Part shown: one piece after another, positions 49,584 to 58,667 of the stretch
Numbering within the stretch: position 1 is the first letter of the stretch
Layout of the letters: every line of letters starts with the position of its first letter
Source of the DNA: an uncultured Neglectibacter sp.
Lineage (GTDB): Bacteria; Bacillota; Clostridia; Oscillospirales; Acutalibacteraceae
Reading direction: 5' to 3'
DNA length: 61,225 nt
NCBI GenBank assembly: GCA_937958185.1
Contig: CALFFN010000012.1
Coordinates: 1 to 61,225 of the forward strand
Notes under the pieces: model-generated
The model's database searches: none
Told to the model about the DNA's origin: nothing
What the model saw: the letters and a program-made list of their open reading frames with translations, nothing else
Made by a program: the position numbers and the translations under genes

Positions 49584-50240
49584 TTATTTCCCTTTCTTGG
49601 TACCATCGGGGTTGATTCCTGCCTTTTTGCAGAAATCCTTCATGCAGCATTTTTCGCACAGGGCTTTTCTGGCGGTGCACACCGCCCGCCCGTGCAGCAC
49701 CAGCCGGTGGCAGAAATCGTTGGATTCCTCCGGCGGCAGCACTGCCCGCAGGTCGTCCTCCACCTTGACGGGCACGGTGTTCTTTGTCAGACCCAGCCTG
49801 CCGGAAATACGGATACAGTGGGTGTCCGTGACCACGGCGGGCTTGCCGTAAATATCGCCCACCACCAGATTGGCGGTCTTCCTGCCCACGCCGGGCAGCT
49901 TTGTCAGATCCTCAATATTGTCCGGCACTTTCCCGCCGAACTCGTCCCAAATCATGCGGCAGGCAGCCAGAATGTCCTTGGACTTGATCTTGTAAAAGCC
50001 GCAGGAGCGGATCAGCTCGCCGATCTCTTCCTCCGTCCCCTCGCAGAACGCCTCCAGCGTGGGGAAGCGGGCAAAGAGGGCGGGGGTCACCATATTGACC
50101 CGGGCGTCCGTGCATTGGGCGGACAGCCGGGTGGAGATCAGAAGCTGCAAAGGGTCCTGGTATTCCAGGGAGCAGACGGCGTCCGGGTACTCCCGCTTCA
50201 AAGCCTCCACCGCCAAAAGCGCCAGTTCTTTTCTTGTCAT
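49584..50240 (-). CDS. nth: endonuclease III
   Basis: 218 residues, complete. The helix-hairpin-helix LPGVGRKTANLVV carries catalytic Lys121, and the catalytic Asp139 is in VTDTH. The C-terminal [4Fe-4S] ligands follow Cys188-x6-Cys195-x2-Cys198-x5-Cys204. It excises oxidised pyrimidines and nicks the abasic site. ATG 50240 follows AAAGGACG; upstream in-frame codons lie in the glyA divergent region. Confidence 0.96.
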   Translation of the reverse strand: MTRKELALLAVEALKREYPDAVCSLEYQDPLQLLISTRLSAQCTDARVNMVTPALFARFPTLEAFCEGTEEEIGELIRSCGFYKIKSKDILAACRMIWDEFGGKVPDNIEDLTKLPGVGRKTANLVVGDIYGKPAVVTDTHCIRISGRLGLTKNTVPVKVEDDLRAVLPPEESNDFCHRLVLHGRAVCTARKALCEKCCMKDFCKKAGINPDGTKKGK

Positions 50241-50329
50241 AAGCTTCGTCCTTTCTGCGTCAAACAGGTTTTCTGACAATATTCTACACCCCTCCGGAAA
50301 AAAAGAAAAGGGGATTTTCACCTTTCTTG

Positions 50330-50358
50330 TTGTCAGAAGCGGAAAAGGAGAGTATAAT
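50330..50358 (+). promoter_or_regulatory. sigma-A promoter of glyA
   Basis: TTGTCA-N17-TATAAT; the -10 lies inside the palindrome 50350-50365. Confidence 0.8.
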
Positions 50359-50365
50359 AATACTC
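50350..50365. promoter_or_regulatory. palindrome over the glyA -10
   Basis: GAGTAT-aata-ATACTC, perfect 6-bp arms, placed where a repressor would block RNA polymerase. Confidence 0.45.
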
Positions 50366-50443
50366 CAGTTGTAGTAGAAGCCGGAAAATCGTCATACCAT
50401 ATGTATCAGAAAAACGGATCGTAAAACGGAAAGGATGAGCGCA

Positions 50444-51697
<1,254 letters not shown>

Positions 51698-51738
51698 GTA
51701 AGTTTTTTAGAAGTTTTTCACTGTGGAAAAAATTCACA

Positions 51739-51768
51739 GAGCATTGCAAACAAATGTTTGCAATGCTC
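51739..51768. promoter_or_regulatory. 30-bp perfect palindrome at the rarA promoter
   Basis: 14-bp arms (GAGCATTGCAAACA and its complement) around AA. The right arm contains the rarA -35 TTGCAA. It could also act as a weak terminator for glyA, but no T-run follows. Confidence 0.6.
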
Positions 51769-51786
51769 GCCGGTTTGTGCTAAAAT
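51758..51786 (+). promoter_or_regulatory. sigma-A promoter of rarA
   Basis: TTGCAA-N17-TAAAAT, 36 bp before GTG 51822. Confidence 0.7.
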
Positions 51787-51821
51787 AGTCCATAGAATAT
51801 TTCAGGTTGGGAGGTTTTCTC

Positions 51822-53105
51822 GTGGCGTCGCCCTTAGCAGACAGAATACGCCCCGTGTCGCTCAGTGACGTGGTGGGGCAGAAGCATATTCTCGGGCAGG
51901 GGAAGGCTCTGCGGAGGATCATCGAATCCGGGCAGATCCCCAATATGGTGTTTTATGGACCCTCCGGCGTGGGCAAAACTACGGTTGCGTCCATTATCGC
52001 CAAAAACACCGATATGCTGCTGGTGAAGCTGAACGGCACCACGGCGTCCACCGCGGATATCAAAGACGCCGTCGCACGGATCGGGACCTTTGAAAGCATG
52101 AACGGCATTTTACTGTATCTGGACGAGATACAGTATTTCAACAAAAAGCAGCAGCAGACCCTGCTGGAATTTATCGAGAACGGCAGTATCACCCTGATCG
52201 CCTCCACCACGGAAAACCCGTATTTTTACGTTTATAACGCCATTTTGAGCCGTTCCACCGTGTTCGAGTTCAAGCCCGTGGAGCAGGTTGAAGTGGAGCG
52301 GGCGGTGGAGCGGGCGTTCTCCATTCTCTCCGGGGAGCAGGGCAGGAAGATACTGCCGGAGGAGGGCGTGTGCAGGCATATTTCCCTTGCCTGCGGCGGC
52401 GATGTGCGAAAGGCAATGAACGCCGCGGAGCTTTGCACCCTCGCCTGTGACGGCGGCGAAGAAACTATTACGATCACCTTGGAAAGCGCCAGGGAGCTGA
52501 CCCAGAAAAGCGCCCTGCGCTACGATAAGGGCGGGGACGAGCATTACGACATTTTGTCCGCCTACCAGAAGTCCATGCGCGGCTCGGACCCCGACGCCGC
52601 CCTCCATTATCTGGCGCGTCTGCTGGAAGCGGGGGACCTGCCCTCCGCCTGCCGCCGATTGATGGTGTGCGCCTGTGAGGACGTGGGGCTTGCCTGGCCG
52701 CAGATCATTCCCATTGTGAAAGCGGCGGTGGACGCCGCCATGATGGTGGGGCTGCCGGAGGCGCAGATCCCGCTGGCGGACGCGGTGATCCTTGTCAGCA
52801 CCGCGCCCAAGTCCAATTCCGGCGTGACTGCCATCGAAAAGGCGTGGGCTGATGTGAAAGCCGGTAAAACCGGCTCCGTGCCGCGCAACCTGCAAAATAA
52901 GCATTATGACGGCGACGACGTGGCGAACAAAGGGCAGTTCTATCAATATCCCCATGTCTTCCCGGATCACTGGCTGCCACAGCAGTACCTGCCCGACGCC
53001 CTTTTGGGCACGACCTATTATGAGTACGGCGACAATAAAAGTGAGCAGAATTTCAAAGCCTACTGGGAAAAAATAAAGAATAAACCGGGTGGAAACTCTG
53101 TATGA
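51822..53105 (+). CDS. rarA: replication-associated recombination protein A (RarA/MgsA)
   Basis: 427 residues of the clamp-loader-like AAA+ family. LADRIRPVSLSDVVGQKHI at the N-terminus, Walker A GPSGVGKTT (46-54), Walker B ILLYLDEIQYF (about 96-106), sensor 1 IASTTENP, and the MgsA C-terminal helical tetramerisation part with DGDDVANKGQFYQYPH. It acts at stalled forks. GTG 51822 is 8 nt after GGGAGG. Confidence 0.95.
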   Translation: MASPLADRIRPVSLSDVVGQKHILGQGKALRRIIESGQIPNMVFYGPSGVGKTTVASIIAKNTDMLLVKLNGTTASTADIKDAVARIGTFESMNGILLYLDEIQYFNKKQQQTLLEFIENGSITLIASTTENPYFYVYNAILSRSTVFEFKPVEQVEVERAVERAFSILSGEQGRKILPEEGVCRHISLACGGDVRKAMNAAELCTLACDGGEETITITLESARELTQKSALRYDKGGDEHYDILSAYQKSMRGSDPDAALHYLARLLEAGDLPSACRRLMVCACEDVGLAWPQIIPIVKAAVDAAMMVGLPEAQIPLADAVILVSTAPKSNSGVTAIEKAWADVKAGKTGSVPRNLQNKHYDGDDVANKGQFYQYPHVFPDHWLPQQYLPDALLGTTYYEYGDNKSEQNFKAYWEKIKNKPGGNSV

Positions 53106-53206
53106 TAGTAGGAGACGCCTGAAAGCAGAAAAGAGAATTTCAAAAGGCACGTAAGGTGAAGATAAAAATTTTTCCGCCGCGCAAAGAAAGGAAAGTGGTC
53201 AGTAAA

Positions 53207-53878
53207 ATGAAACCAGCAGTTCTCAAAAACCTCCCGCACAGCATCTGCGCTATCGGCGTAAGAGACGCCAAACGGTACAACGCCTGTATCATCAGTTCCG
53301 TGATGCAGGTGTCCAAGGCGACCGCCTCCGTGCCGCCGCTGGTGGCGATCAGCTTGAACAAGGGCAATTACACCAGCGACTGTATCGAAAAATCGGGAAT
53401 GTTCACCATTTCCGTCCTTTCCCAGGACACGCCCCCTCAGGTCATCGGGGCGCTGGGGCTGGTTTCCGGCAAGAAAGCGGATAAGCTGGAAAACGTCCGC
53501 CATAAGGTGCTGGCGGAGGGCGTGCCGGTCATCAAGGAAAAAACCTGCTGCTGGTTTCTGTGCATGGTAAAGGAAAAAATGGAGCTTGCCGGGCAGCGGC
53601 TGTTTATCGCTGAAGTCGTTGCCGGAAGCGACGAAGCAGTGGGCGTCCCCATGACATATCAATATTATGTAGAGCATTTGAATGGGTCAGCCCCCCTGAG
53701 ATCGCCTACATATCTGCCGCCGGAGAATACCGCTGATAAAAGCAGCGGAGAGAGCTTTGTCTGCTCGGTGTGCGGATATGTTTACAGCGACCCCCATACC
53801 GGCTTTGAGGAGCTGCCGGAGGATTGGGTCTGTCCCATCTGCAAAATGCCCAAAAAAGCCTTTGTGCGGAAAAAGTGA
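53207..53878 (+). CDS. flavin reductase-rubredoxin fusion (high-molecular-weight rubredoxin)
   Basis: 223 residues. Residues 1-165 are a flavin-reductase split barrel (ICAIGVRDAKRYNACIISSVMQVSK and VAISLNKGNYTSDCI). The C-terminus (182-223) is a short rubredoxin: Cys186-x2-Cys189-GYVY and Cys209-Pro-x-Cys212 with LPEDW before the second pair. In Clostridia such proteins (Hrb) pass electrons to flavodiiron proteins that reduce O2 or NO. The RBS AAAGGAAAG favours either ATG 53207 or GTG 53195. Distantly similar to the gene at 13504-14010. Confidence 0.92.
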   Translation: MKPAVLKNLPHSICAIGVRDAKRYNACIISSVMQVSKATASVPPLVAISLNKGNYTSDCIEKSGMFTISVLSQDTPPQVIGALGLVSGKKADKLENVRHKVLAEGVPVIKEKTCCWFLCMVKEKMELAGQRLFIAEVVAGSDEAVGVPMTYQYYVEHLNGSAPLRSPTYLPPENTADKSSGESFVCSVCGYVYSDPHTGFEELPEDWVCPICKMPKKAFVRKK

Positions 53879-53880
53879 TA

Positions 53881-53916
53881 AAAACAGGACGGGATTTTTT
53901 CCCGCCCTGTTTTTTA
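53881..53916. terminator. bidirectional terminator
   Basis: AACAGGACGGGA pairs with TCCCGCCCTGTT (one mismatch), flanked by A and T runs. Confidence 0.88.
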
Positions 53917-53927
53917 CTGACAAATGA

Positions 53928-54227
53928 CTAATGACTGACCGACGGAAGGTCTCCCAGATTGTTGCTTTCGTCGCCGTCGGGCAGGGAGCGCAGATATTCG
54001 TTGCCGTTGCGGCTGGCAATGGCAACGCCGCGAATGCCGCCCTGCTTTGCAAGGGTCACGCCCTCCCGTTTGGAAAGCACCGTGCCGTCCGAAAGCTCGT
54101 AGCCGGAAATTTTCCCGTTTTTCCTCACCAGCCCGGCAATGCTTTTCGCGTCCTTATTGGGGACGGGGTTCATAATGTTGATGTTTGCGGGCAGATTTCC
54201 GATCCTGCCATTTTTTTCCTGATTCAT
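53928..54227 (-). CDS. DUF3892 domain protein
   Basis: 99 residues. The C-terminal ~70 residues have the DUF3892 pattern: a strand with VRKNGKISGYELSDG, then SKREGVTLAKQGGI and VAIASRNGNEYLRSLPDG. Function unknown; often found in phage-related or stress contexts. ATG 54227 follows AAGGAAGGAAC. Longer minus-strand frame here is antisense to the transketolase gene and is not real. Confidence 0.82.
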   Translation of the reverse strand: MNQEKNGRIGNLPANINIMNPVPNKDAKSIAGLVRKNGKISGYELSDGTVLSKREGVTLAKQGGIRGVAIASRNGNEYLRSLPDGDESNNLGDLPSVSH

Positions 54228-54362
54228 ACCAGTTCCTTCCTTTCCGTGCCGCCCGGATCCATTTCTAAAAAAGTGGGCGGCGAAATTCTCACCCATAGTT
54301 TGGTGCGTTTCCCCGGGCTTTATACCGGGTAATGAAAATATAGCGCTCTGGAAAAATTCCGA

Positions 54363-54391
54363 TTGCTTTCTCCTGGAAAATGGGCTATAAT
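54363..54391 (+). promoter_or_regulatory. sigma-A promoter of the transketolase operon
   Basis: TTGCTT-N17-TATAAT, 61 bp before ATG 54453. Confidence 0.7.
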
Positions 54392-54452
54392 CGTCTCTGG
54401 TTACACAGGAGAAACGACTTGGAACGACCATGGGAAAGGACTGGTTCAGGCA

Positions 54453-55298
54453 ATGGAAGCACAGGAGCAGAAATCGCTGCGTCTCACTGCGGCAAAGGTT
54501 CGGTTGGGGATCATCGAGGGCGTGTACCACGCGAAGTCCGGGCATCCGGGCGGTTCCCTCTCTTCGGCGGACCTGTTCACCTATCTGTATTTTAAGGAAA
54601 TGAAAATCGACCCCCAAAATCCCAGGGACCCGGACCGGGACAGGTTTGTGCTTTCCAAGGGTCACTGCGCCCCCGGTCTTTACGCCGCTTTGGCGCAGCG
54701 GGGCTATTTCCCGGAAAGCGAGCTGCAAAAGCTGCGCCATATCGGGGCAATGCTGCAGGGGCACCCGGATATGAAGGGCACCCCCGGCGTGGACATGAGC
54801 TCCGGCTCTCTCGGTCAGGGGATTTCCGCCGCCGTAGGCATGGCAATGGCGGGCAAGCTGGACGGCAAGCCTTACCGGGTATATACCCTGCTGGGAGACG
54901 GCGAAAGCGAGGAAGGGCAGGTCTGGGAAGCAGCCATGTTTGCCGGGCACAAGAAGCTTGACAACCTGTGCGTGATCGTGGACTGCAACGGCTTGCAAAT
55001 AGACGGTCCCGTGGATCAGGTGGGCGGTCCCGAGCCGCTGGACGAGAAATTCAAGGCGTTCGGCTTTGAAGTCATGACCATTGACGGCAACGATTTTATT
55101 GAGATAGAAAAAGCTTTCTCCGCGGCGAGAGCCTGCACCGGGAAGCCCTTTGCCATTCTGGCAAAAACCGTAAAGGGGAAGGGCGTGTCCTTTATGGAGG
55201 GGCAGGTCGGCTGGCACGGGAAAGCCCCCAACGCCGAGGAATATGAGACCGCAAAAAAGGAACTGACCGCGAATCTGGAGGTGCTGGAAAATGCGTGA
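54453..55298 (+). CDS. transketolase, N-terminal subunit
   Basis: 281 residues. Thiamine-diphosphate-binding half: HPGGSLSSADL, SKGHCAPGLYAAL, GSLGQGISAAVGMA and GDGESEEGQ-x-WEAA with the metal motif ending in DCNGLQ. Many Firmicutes split transketolase into two polypeptides, which assemble into the active enzyme of the non-oxidative pentose phosphate pathway. The start at 54453 follows GGGAAAGGA; the frame is open upstream into the promoter. It overlaps the C-subunit gene by 8 bp. Confidence 0.94.
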   Translation: MEAQEQKSLRLTAAKVRLGIIEGVYHAKSGHPGGSLSSADLFTYLYFKEMKIDPQNPRDPDRDRFVLSKGHCAPGLYAALAQRGYFPESELQKLRHIGAMLQGHPDMKGTPGVDMSSGSLGQGISAAVGMAMAGKLDGKPYRVYTLLGDGESEEGQVWEAAMFAGHKKLDNLCVIVDCNGLQIDGPVDQVGGPEPLDEKFKAFGFEVMTIDGNDFIEIEKAFSAARACTGKPFAILAKTVKGKGVSFMEGQVGWHGKAPNAEEYETAKKELTANLEVLENA

Positions 55299-56235
55299 AA
55301 TCGTAAAAAAGGCAACAAGAGAGAGCTTTGGAGAAGCGGTCACTGCTCTGGCGGAGCAGAACCCCGACATCGTGGTGCTGGACGCCGATCTGGCGGAAGC
55401 CACCAAAACGGGAATTTTCAAGAAAAAATACCCCGACCGTTTTATTGACTGCGGTATTGCCGAAAGCAATATGATCGGCATTGCCGCCGGGCTTGCCGCC
55501 TGCGGGAAGATCCCCTTTGCCGCAAGCTTCGCCATGTTTTCCGCAGGGCGTGCCTTTGAGCAGGTGCGCAACTCCGTGGGCTATCCCCATCTGAATGTGA
55601 AGATCGTCGGCTCCCACGCCGGCATTTCCGTGGGGGAGGACGGCGCCACTCACCAGTGCTGCGAGGATATCGCCCTGATGCGCACGATCCCCGGCATGGT
55701 GGTGCTGAATCCCTGCGACCATTACGAAATGCAGGCTGCGGTGAAAGCGGCGGCGGAATATACAGGTCCCGTCTATTTGCGCCTGGGCAGGCTGGCGGTG
55801 GAAAGCGTCCACAACAACGAGGACTATCGGTTCGAGCTTGGCAAGGGCATCACACTGCGGGACGGCGGCGACCTCACCATCGTTGCCACCGGGCTGATGG
55901 TGCAGGAGGTGGTGAAAGCCGCAGATTCCCTGAAAGCCCAGGGAATCAGCGCCCGTGTGCTGGATATCCATACCATCAAGCCCCTTGATACGGATTTGAT
56001 TTTGAAAGCGGCAAAGGAAACCGGCAGGCTGCTGGTGGTGGAGGAGCACAGCATCATTGGCGGCTTGGGCGAAGCCGTGGCTTCCTGTCTGTCCGAGACC
56101 TGCCCCGTGCCTGTGAAAAAGCTGGGTGTAAACGATGTGTTCGGTCATTCAGGACCCGCGGTCGATCTGCTGAAGGAATTTGGCTTGAGCGCGGAAAACA
56201 TCGAAGCCATGGCAAAAGAGCTGCTGAAAGGCTGA
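55291..56235 (+). CDS. transketolase, C-terminal subunit
   Basis: 314 residues. Pyrimidine-binding half: DADLAEATKT, DCGIAESNMIGIAAGLA, FAMFSAGRAFEQVRNSVGYP and SHAGISVGEDGATHQ, followed by the C-terminal domain with VEEHSIIGGLGEAVA. With the upstream subunit it transfers two-carbon ketol units. Its start lies within the last codons of the N-subunit gene, so the two are made in equal amounts. Confidence 0.94.
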   Translation: MREIVKKATRESFGEAVTALAEQNPDIVVLDADLAEATKTGIFKKKYPDRFIDCGIAESNMIGIAAGLAACGKIPFAASFAMFSAGRAFEQVRNSVGYPHLNVKIVGSHAGISVGEDGATHQCCEDIALMRTIPGMVVLNPCDHYEMQAAVKAAAEYTGPVYLRLGRLAVESVHNNEDYRFELGKGITLRDGGDLTIVATGLMVQEVVKAADSLKAQGISARVLDIHTIKPLDTDLILKAAKETGRLLVVEEHSIIGGLGEAVASCLSETCPVPVKKLGVNDVFGHSGPAVDLLKEFGLSAENIEAMAKELLKG

Positions 56236-56295
56236 GATCAACAAAAAGCAGCGGCAGACGTGTTCCGCTGAGCGGTAAATAAGGAGAATACGCCT

Positions 56296-56736
56296 ATGGA
56301 GACGATCATTCGCAGCGCAACGCCCGAGGATTACGAAGCCATAGCAGTCCTGAACCAGGAGGAAATGGGGTACGAATATCCGCCGGAAAGGCAGAAGGAA
56401 AAGCTGGAACGGCTTCTGGCAGACGGCAGGAACTGCATTCTGGTCGCCCAGCAGGGAGAAAGCATCGTGGGCTACGTCCATCTGGTGGATTATGACGTGC
56501 TGTACGCGCCCCCGATGAAAAACATCATGGGCATTGCGGTCAGCTCTGCCTGCCGCCACACCGGGCTTGGCAAAATGCTGCTGGAAGCGGCGGAAGCCTG
56601 GGCGAAGGAGACCGGCGCGGAAGCTGTGAGACTGAATTCCGGCGAGACCCGGAAGGACGCTCACCGCTTTTACCGCGCTCTGGGGTATCGGGGAGAAAAA
56701 ATGCAGTTGAATTTGAAAAAAACGCTTGAGGAGTGA
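56296..56736 (+). CDS. GNAT family N-acetyltransferase
   Basis: 146 residues. Complete small GNAT: beta-4 strand NIMGIAVSSACR followed by HTGLGKMLLEAAE as the acetyl-CoA loop, and FYRALGYRGEK as the C-terminal motif. RIMI-like spacing but substrate unassigned. The start follows AAGGAG. It lies 60 bp after the transketolase pair and its stop precedes the SLH gene by 7 bp. Confidence 0.93.
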   Translation: METIIRSATPEDYEAIAVLNQEEMGYEYPPERQKEKLERLLADGRNCILVAQQGESIVGYVHLVDYDVLYAPPMKNIMGIAVSSACRHTGLGKMLLEAAEAWAKETGAEAVRLNSGETRKDAHRFYRALGYRGEKMQLNLKKTLEE

Positions 56737-56743
56737 CCGAACA

Positions 56744-58078
56744 ATGAAAAGGCTGCTTTCCTGCCTGCTGGCGCTTTTCCTGGCGCTGCAGCTTTCTGTG
56801 AGCGCCGCGGCGACCGAAAGCGGGGCGGTGCCCGACCCGGCGATGGAAACAAGGGATACGCTGGAAAACAGCCCTGCCGAGTATCTTTCCAGGGTGCCGC
56901 TTTCCACCGTGAAGGAATGGTGCGGGCACGGGACGGAATATTTTGACAAATTTGGCGTGACTCGGGAAAAGCTGGTAAAAGAGCTTTCCGCCCATGAACA
57001 TGACCGCTACTATTTGGGCACGCCGGAGATCGGCATGGACTGGCAGTCTCCCAACGGCGACATTTCCTATAATGGCTCGCCGGGGACGAACTGTGCCGGG
57101 TTCGTAGCTTATGTCCTGCGAAAATGCGGCTTGAAAAGCGCCGACGTCATTGCCACCATGAAAAAGGGGACGCATACCAGCTGGGGCGGGGGCAAGCCGT
57201 ACGCCATGCTCTCCAATGCCAGCAATTACTGCACGCTGGTGCAAAAGGGCAATCTGATCGCCCATGTGTTCGGCAGCCGGGACGAAATGCTGAAAAGCGG
57301 GAAATGCGAAAAAGGGGATATCATTCTCCGCCTTTGGACCAATAATTTCAGCGACCCGGACGACCACGACAACCACCTGATGATCTTCTGGGGCAGCCGC
57401 CCGAGTGAAAATAAGGTGTGGCACACGGCGTCCGGCAGGAATCATATCGGCGAAATGATCCATGAAGCGGGCGCGTCTTTTATTCTAATCAAATTTGCCC
57501 CGCCCTCGCCGCCGGTGGCCGGCTTCAAGGACGTGTTCCAGCGGGACTGGTACGCCAAGGCTGTGGAATACGTCAAGGAGAACGGTCTGATGACAGGCAC
57601 GGAGAACCGTGCGTTTGAGCCGAATGCCGTCACCACCCGCGGGCAACTTGTCACCATTTTGTGGCGGCTGGCAGGGGAGCCGGAGCCTTACCGCCCGGAA
57701 AGCCAATTCCCCGATGTGCTGCCGGGGAAATATTACACCTCCGCCGTTTTATGGGCGGAGGAGCAGGGGATCGTTTCCGGCTGCGCGGACGGGACCTTCC
57801 GCCCGGGGCAGAAGCTGCTCCGGCAGGACATGGCGCTGCTCCTGTACCGCTACTGTTCCCGTATGGGGCTGGATATCAGCGCTTCCGACGACCTGTCCCG
57901 CTTCCGGGACGTGGAAAAGGTGGGCGATTACGCACGGGAAGCGCTGGAATGGGCGACAGGCTCAGGACTGGTGACTGGAGTTTCCGCCGAAGTCCTCTCG
58001 CCGTTGGGCGCCGCGTCGCGCTGCCAGACAGCGGAACTACTGATGCGCTTTCACAAAAATATGCAAAATGATTCCTAA
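56744..58078 (+). CDS. secreted SLH-domain protein with papain-like (NlpC/CHAP-type) domain
   Basis: 444 residues. A signal peptide (1-24) is followed by a papain-fold region: Cys117 in GTNCAGFVAYVL and His211 in DHDNHLMIFWG, the order and spacing of NlpC/P60 or CHAP-like hydrolases. Three SLH domains follow: about 258-313 (FKDVFQRDWYAKAVEY), 325-378 (FPDVLPGKYYTSAVLWA) and 388-444. SLH domains anchor proteins to pyruvylated cell-wall polysaccharide. GAGGAG precedes ATG 56744. Immediately downstream begins the structured RNA array. Confidence 0.85.
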   Translation: MKRLLSCLLALFLALQLSVSAAATESGAVPDPAMETRDTLENSPAEYLSRVPLSTVKEWCGHGTEYFDKFGVTREKLVKELSAHEHDRYYLGTPEIGMDWQSPNGDISYNGSPGTNCAGFVAYVLRKCGLKSADVIATMKKGTHTSWGGGKPYAMLSNASNYCTLVQKGNLIAHVFGSRDEMLKSGKCEKGDIILRLWTNNFSDPDDHDNHLMIFWGSRPSENKVWHTASGRNHIGEMIHEAGASFILIKFAPPSPPVAGFKDVFQRDWYAKAVEYVKENGLMTGTENRAFEPNAVTTRGQLVTILWRLAGEPEPYRPESQFPDVLPGKYYTSAVLWAEEQGIVSGCADGTFRPGQKLLRQDMALLLYRYCSRMGLDISASDDLSRFRDVEKVGDYAREALEWATGSGLVTGVSAEVLSPLGAASRCQTAELLMRFHKNMQNDS

Positions 58079-58095
58079 TATTTCTGAAATAGTGA

Positions 58096-58130
58096 AACCG
58101 CTTGCGGGCAGTATGTGCCCGCAAGCGGTT
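58096..58130 (+). terminator. array hairpin H1 (terminator of the SLH gene?)
   Basis: Perfect 15-bp stem AACCGCTTGCGGGCA/TGCCCGCAAGCGGTT with a GTATG loop, 18 nt after the SLH stop. It is the first of three near-identical hairpins; followed by ACAG, not by a T-run. Confidence 0.6.
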
Positions 58131-58381
58131 ACAGTCTGTCGATAAAGCCTCCAATGAACGAATACGGAGGGAAAGAGAGTTGTGAGAGAGAACCGTCAGG
58201 GGCGCTGATCTCCGGTGGAGATCGTTCAGCGCTGACCGAGCCGAAGGCGAGATTTCTCTTTCGCTTTTCAATCACAACATAATGAGGGAATCTTTGATTT
58301 CCTCAATATGTTTGAGCGGGGCGAAATGTTCTTTTCGACACGCTCAAACCGCTTGTGGGCAGTATGTGCCCGCAAGCGGTT
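58131..58381 (+). ncRNA. structured RNA-like repeat, unit A
   Basis: 251 nt including its 3' hairpin H2 (58347-58381). Predicted pairs on the + strand: CCTCC/GGAGG (58148-58152 with 58166-58170); closing helix GTTGTGA/TCACAAC (58179-58185 with 58272-58278); an inner arm 58202-58206 with 58228-58232 capped by 58207-58213 with 58217-58223; a 15-position arm 58278-58292 with 58296-58310 (one mismatch); TTTGAGCG/CGCTCAAA around CGAAA/TTTCG (58311-58348). No ORF is shared with unit B because the period is not a multiple of three. Transcription and boundaries are inferred. Confidence 0.55.
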
Positions 58382-58647
58382 ACAGTCTGTCGATAAAGCC
58401 TCCAATGAACGAATACGGAGGGAAAGAGAGTTGTGAGAGAGAACCGTCAGGGGTGCTGGTGCCCGGTGGGCACCGTTTAGCACCGACCGAGCCGATAGGC
58501 GAGAAGCGCAAACCACCAGTTCTACTGGTGGTTTTGATTCACAACATATTGGGGAAATCTTAATTTTCCCAATATGTTTGAGTGGGGCGAAATGTTCTTT
58601 TCGACACGCTCAAACCGCTTGTGGGCAGTGTGTGCCCGCAAGCGGTT
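58382..58647 (+). ncRNA. structured RNA-like repeat, unit B
   Basis: 266 nt including hairpin H3. It repeats unit A: the first ~75 nt are identical, and the helices match with compensatory changes: A208-T222 becomes G459-C473, C210-G220 becomes G461-C471, T211-A219 becomes C462-G470, C203-G231 becomes T454-A482, A285-T303 becomes G552-C569 (positions minus 58000). A variable arm of unit A is replaced by a perfect 11-bp hairpin at 58510-58534. H3 (58613-58647) is followed by TTCTGTGTTT and could terminate transcription. Not assigned to a known RNA family by eye. Confidence 0.55.
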
Positions 58648-58650
58648 TTC
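58613..58650 (+). terminator. array hairpin H3, probable terminator
   Basis: Third copy of the 15-bp hairpin, with one G.U pair, followed by TTTTC, the best T-run of the three copies. Confidence 0.65.
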
Positions 58651-58667
58651 TGTGTTTATGAAAGATG

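Noticed and set aside
54228..55571. Long minus-strand frame joined to the DUF3892 gene
   Set aside because: Only the last 99 codons, behind a good RBS, match DUF3892; the rest is antisense to the transketolase genes.
58268..58563. Open frames inside the 58 kb array on both strands
   Set aside because: They cross hairpins, lack RBSs, and differ in frame between the two units because the repeat period is not divisible by three. Differences between units are compensatory in helices, not codon-like.
58096..58650. CRISPR array
   Set aside because: Only two units of ~250 nt, with palindromic structure and no short spacer-repeat periodicity; no cas genes.
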